This document shows positions 26,312-27,501 of a stretch of 27,501 bases of DNA, in pieces (position 1 is the first letter of the stretch; each line of letters begins with the position of its first letter). The translations under genes and the position numbers were made by a program. Source of the DNA: Halocaridina rubra. Lineage: Eukaryota; Arthropoda; Malacostraca; Decapoda; Atyidae. The stretch is from contig JAXCGZ010004181.1 in assembly GCA_037179515.1 (NCBI GenBank), forward strand, positions 45,001 to 72,501, given 5' to 3'. The notes beneath the pieces were generated by a model. That model saw only the letters and a list, made by a program, of their open reading frames with translations, made no database searches and had not been told where the DNA came from.

Positions 26312-26512
26312 TAATAATAATAATAATAAACTTTATTTCCATTTTACAATGGGTATTCGTCAGCCAGGACAAGCCCCAACCCCCCACTGTGATGTCCACC
26401 CACAGCAGTTCCTGCCAGTAAACAGCTTAAACTCTCGGTCTTGGACGGGGACCGATCTTTCGACCTCGTGAATGCGAAGCCAGCGCGTTACCACTGTACT
26501 AGCCAGCTAACT
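26312..26512 (-). mobile_element. tRNA-derived SINE
   Basis: On the minus strand, from about 26512, there is a tRNA-like head: GGCTAGTACAGTGGTAACGC resembles an A box and its flank, and GGTCGAAAGATC resembles a weak B box at tRNA-like spacing. An unrelated body of about 110 bp follows. It ends in AATAAAGTTTATT and then TTA repeats (26312-26329). It interrupts E2 homology beside the GA tract. RNA polymerase III promoter boxes, a non-tRNA body and a simple repeat tail are the SINE hallmarks. Family identity and target duplication are not established. Confidence 0.75.
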
Positions 26513-27401
26513 TATTTTCTTCAAAAAGGAAACGTATATTTCTTTTGCTTGTAGGGGCCTTTTTATGACTTGCCTTCCGGCCTAAATATACAAGGGAAAA
26601 AACCACAACTACCTTTTACTCTATACTCACCACACAAGCTTTAGTTTTTCTACCATCTAAAACAAAATAAAAACAAAATAACTTAGGATACAAACAAAGA
26701 GACTTTGAAGCATAAATCCATTCTTTTTCTGTTTAGCATTGCAAATAACGCTAGTGAAATAAACATACACGTACTTGCCTATTATGGCAATATTTTCTCT
26801 ATTTATAAATCAGAGGGTCGAATCGAAGCACACACTCGCTATAAGTCAATCATACCTCCGATGACATTTAAGCAAAATACTACAAGTATATTTGATAATT
26901 ATAGTTAATAAAATATGAAACTCTTAGAAGCTTAACAAGCATTGTAAATTAAAAATATTTTACACTAAAGCTGATATCCCAAGAGAATTTCTTATTTTTA
27001 TTTATTTATATCTACTACAATCAACAAAATTTACGATTATCCTTTCTTAACAAACGATATAAAAGGACATAGGTATCATTATTTTAATTTCATACTCAAA
27101 ATACACGCACTGAGAATCTCAATTATCTTAATTAGCTCAATTTTAATTATATATATATTGACAATGACAGTGATTAACAATAATTATCTTCAGGTAAGTT
27201 TCTCAAAATCGTTAATATCTTTATCTCTTTGAAATGTTACAATTATCATATGAAGGCTATATACACCTCTCAATCAAAACTATAATACAAACATGTAACT
27301 GTGCATGCAGTAATAAAATTAGAAAATAATATTTAATTTGCAACATTAAAGAATGACTTTGATTAAGCTTCATAATCTCTTAAGGAATCGTACATAAAAA
27401 T

Positions 27402-27403
<2 letters not shown>
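26513..27403 (-). other. E2 non-coding block, pol-proximal
   Basis: Reverse complement aligns with about 6150-6930 of E1. Conserved strings include AAGCATAAAT with TCTGTTTA, TCTACTAC with ATCAACAAAA, CAGTGATTAACAATAATTAT and TTCATAATCTC. No coding potential is seen; the short ORFs are not conserved in E1. Confidence 0.85.
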
Positions 27404-27483
<80 letters not shown>

Positions 27484-27490
27484 TATATAT
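27404..27490. repeat. (AT)n microsatellite
   Basis: About 87 bp of nearly pure AT. The matching place in E1 (about 6142-6156) has only a short ATATATAT stretch, so this is an expansion in E2. Confidence 0.95.
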
Positions 27491-27501
27491 ATAAGAACAT
27501 A
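27491..27501 (-). mobile_element. Possible start of another CR1 3' tail at the window edge
   Basis: ATAAGAACATA matches the reversed 8-bp tail of B1 (18418-18430), where E2 sequence passes into a CR1 copy. It suggests one more minus-strand family-B element to the right. Eleven bases are weak evidence. Confidence 0.35.

Larger units (their letters stand above)
16288..27490 (-). mobile_element. Second, older Ty3/Gypsy copy (E2), 3' half only, inverted
   Basis: The 3' LTR at 16288-16915 is followed, going right, by four blocks that align in order with the E1 region between pol and the 3' LTR, reversed: 16916-18418, 19492-19732, 25841-26311 and 26513-27403. Together they make about 3.1 kb. The gaps between blocks are exactly the LINE and SINE insertions B1, B2+B3 and SINE. 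Divergence is much greater than between the E1 LTRs (roughly 70-80% identity where alignable by eye). Pol of E2 would lie to the right of the window. Confidence 0.85.

Noticed and set aside
26430..26512. A genuine tRNA gene
   Set aside because: The head is tRNA-like but the cloverleaf is poor, the B box is degraded and a SINE body and tail follow.

Overview
This window looks like intergenic DNA from a large, repeat-rich arthropod genome. A decapod crustacean (penaeid-like) is my best guess, from the mixture of a Ty3/Gypsy element, CR1/L2-like and Jockey-like LINEs, a tRNA-derived SINE and long CT, GA and AT microsatellites. The organism is an inference. I see no host gene, true tRNA, rRNA, operon or CRISPR. 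Nearly every base can be assigned to a transposable element, and the elements are nested several layers deep.

Layout. (1) 191-12869, + strand: a complete Ty3/Gypsy LTR retrotransposon, here E1. It has two 660-bp LTRs, a 4-bp target duplication (ACAC), a primer-binding site, gag, a pol broken only in its protease and linker part, about 3.4 kb of non-coding 3' DNA and a polypurine tract. It sits inside a decayed Jockey-like LINE (C, minus strand), whose 3' tail is at 1-186 and whose body is at 12874-14517. (2) 8056-10869, minus strand: a 5'-truncated CR1/L2-like LINE (A1) inserted in the 3' region of E1, flanked by an 8-bp duplication. (3) 14518-16287: a mosaic of further family-A fragments (A2 interrupted by A3, then A4). 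(4) 16288 to the right edge, minus strand: the 3' half of a second, older copy of the same LTR family (E2). Its LTR (16288-16915) and 3' region align piecewise, in inverted orientation, with E1. E2 appears to have inserted into A4. It was later interrupted by a CR1 fragment (B1, 18419-19491), a near-complete CR1 followed head-to-tail by a truncated copy (B2 + B3, 19733-25840) and a SINE (26312-26512).

How the parts work together. E1 encodes Gag, then by a probable -1 frameshift at an A10 run a protease-RT-RNase H-integrase polyprotein. B2 has the two-ORF CR1 layout: ORF1p with a coiled coil and an SGNH esterase-like domain, and ORF2p with an APE-type endonuclease and reverse transcriptase. 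The relative order of events (C, A and the E family old, then B, A1 and SINE insertions) follows from what interrupts what.

The least ordinary points are these. E1 and E2 share a long non-coding pol-to-LTR region and form a large split inverted repeat with convergent 3' ends. B2 and B3 are nearly identical and directly abutting. B2 carries a duplicated 37-bp 5' end, a 90-bp in-frame duplication, and an ORF2 with no early ATG. All alignments were made by eye; identities and boundaries are approximate.
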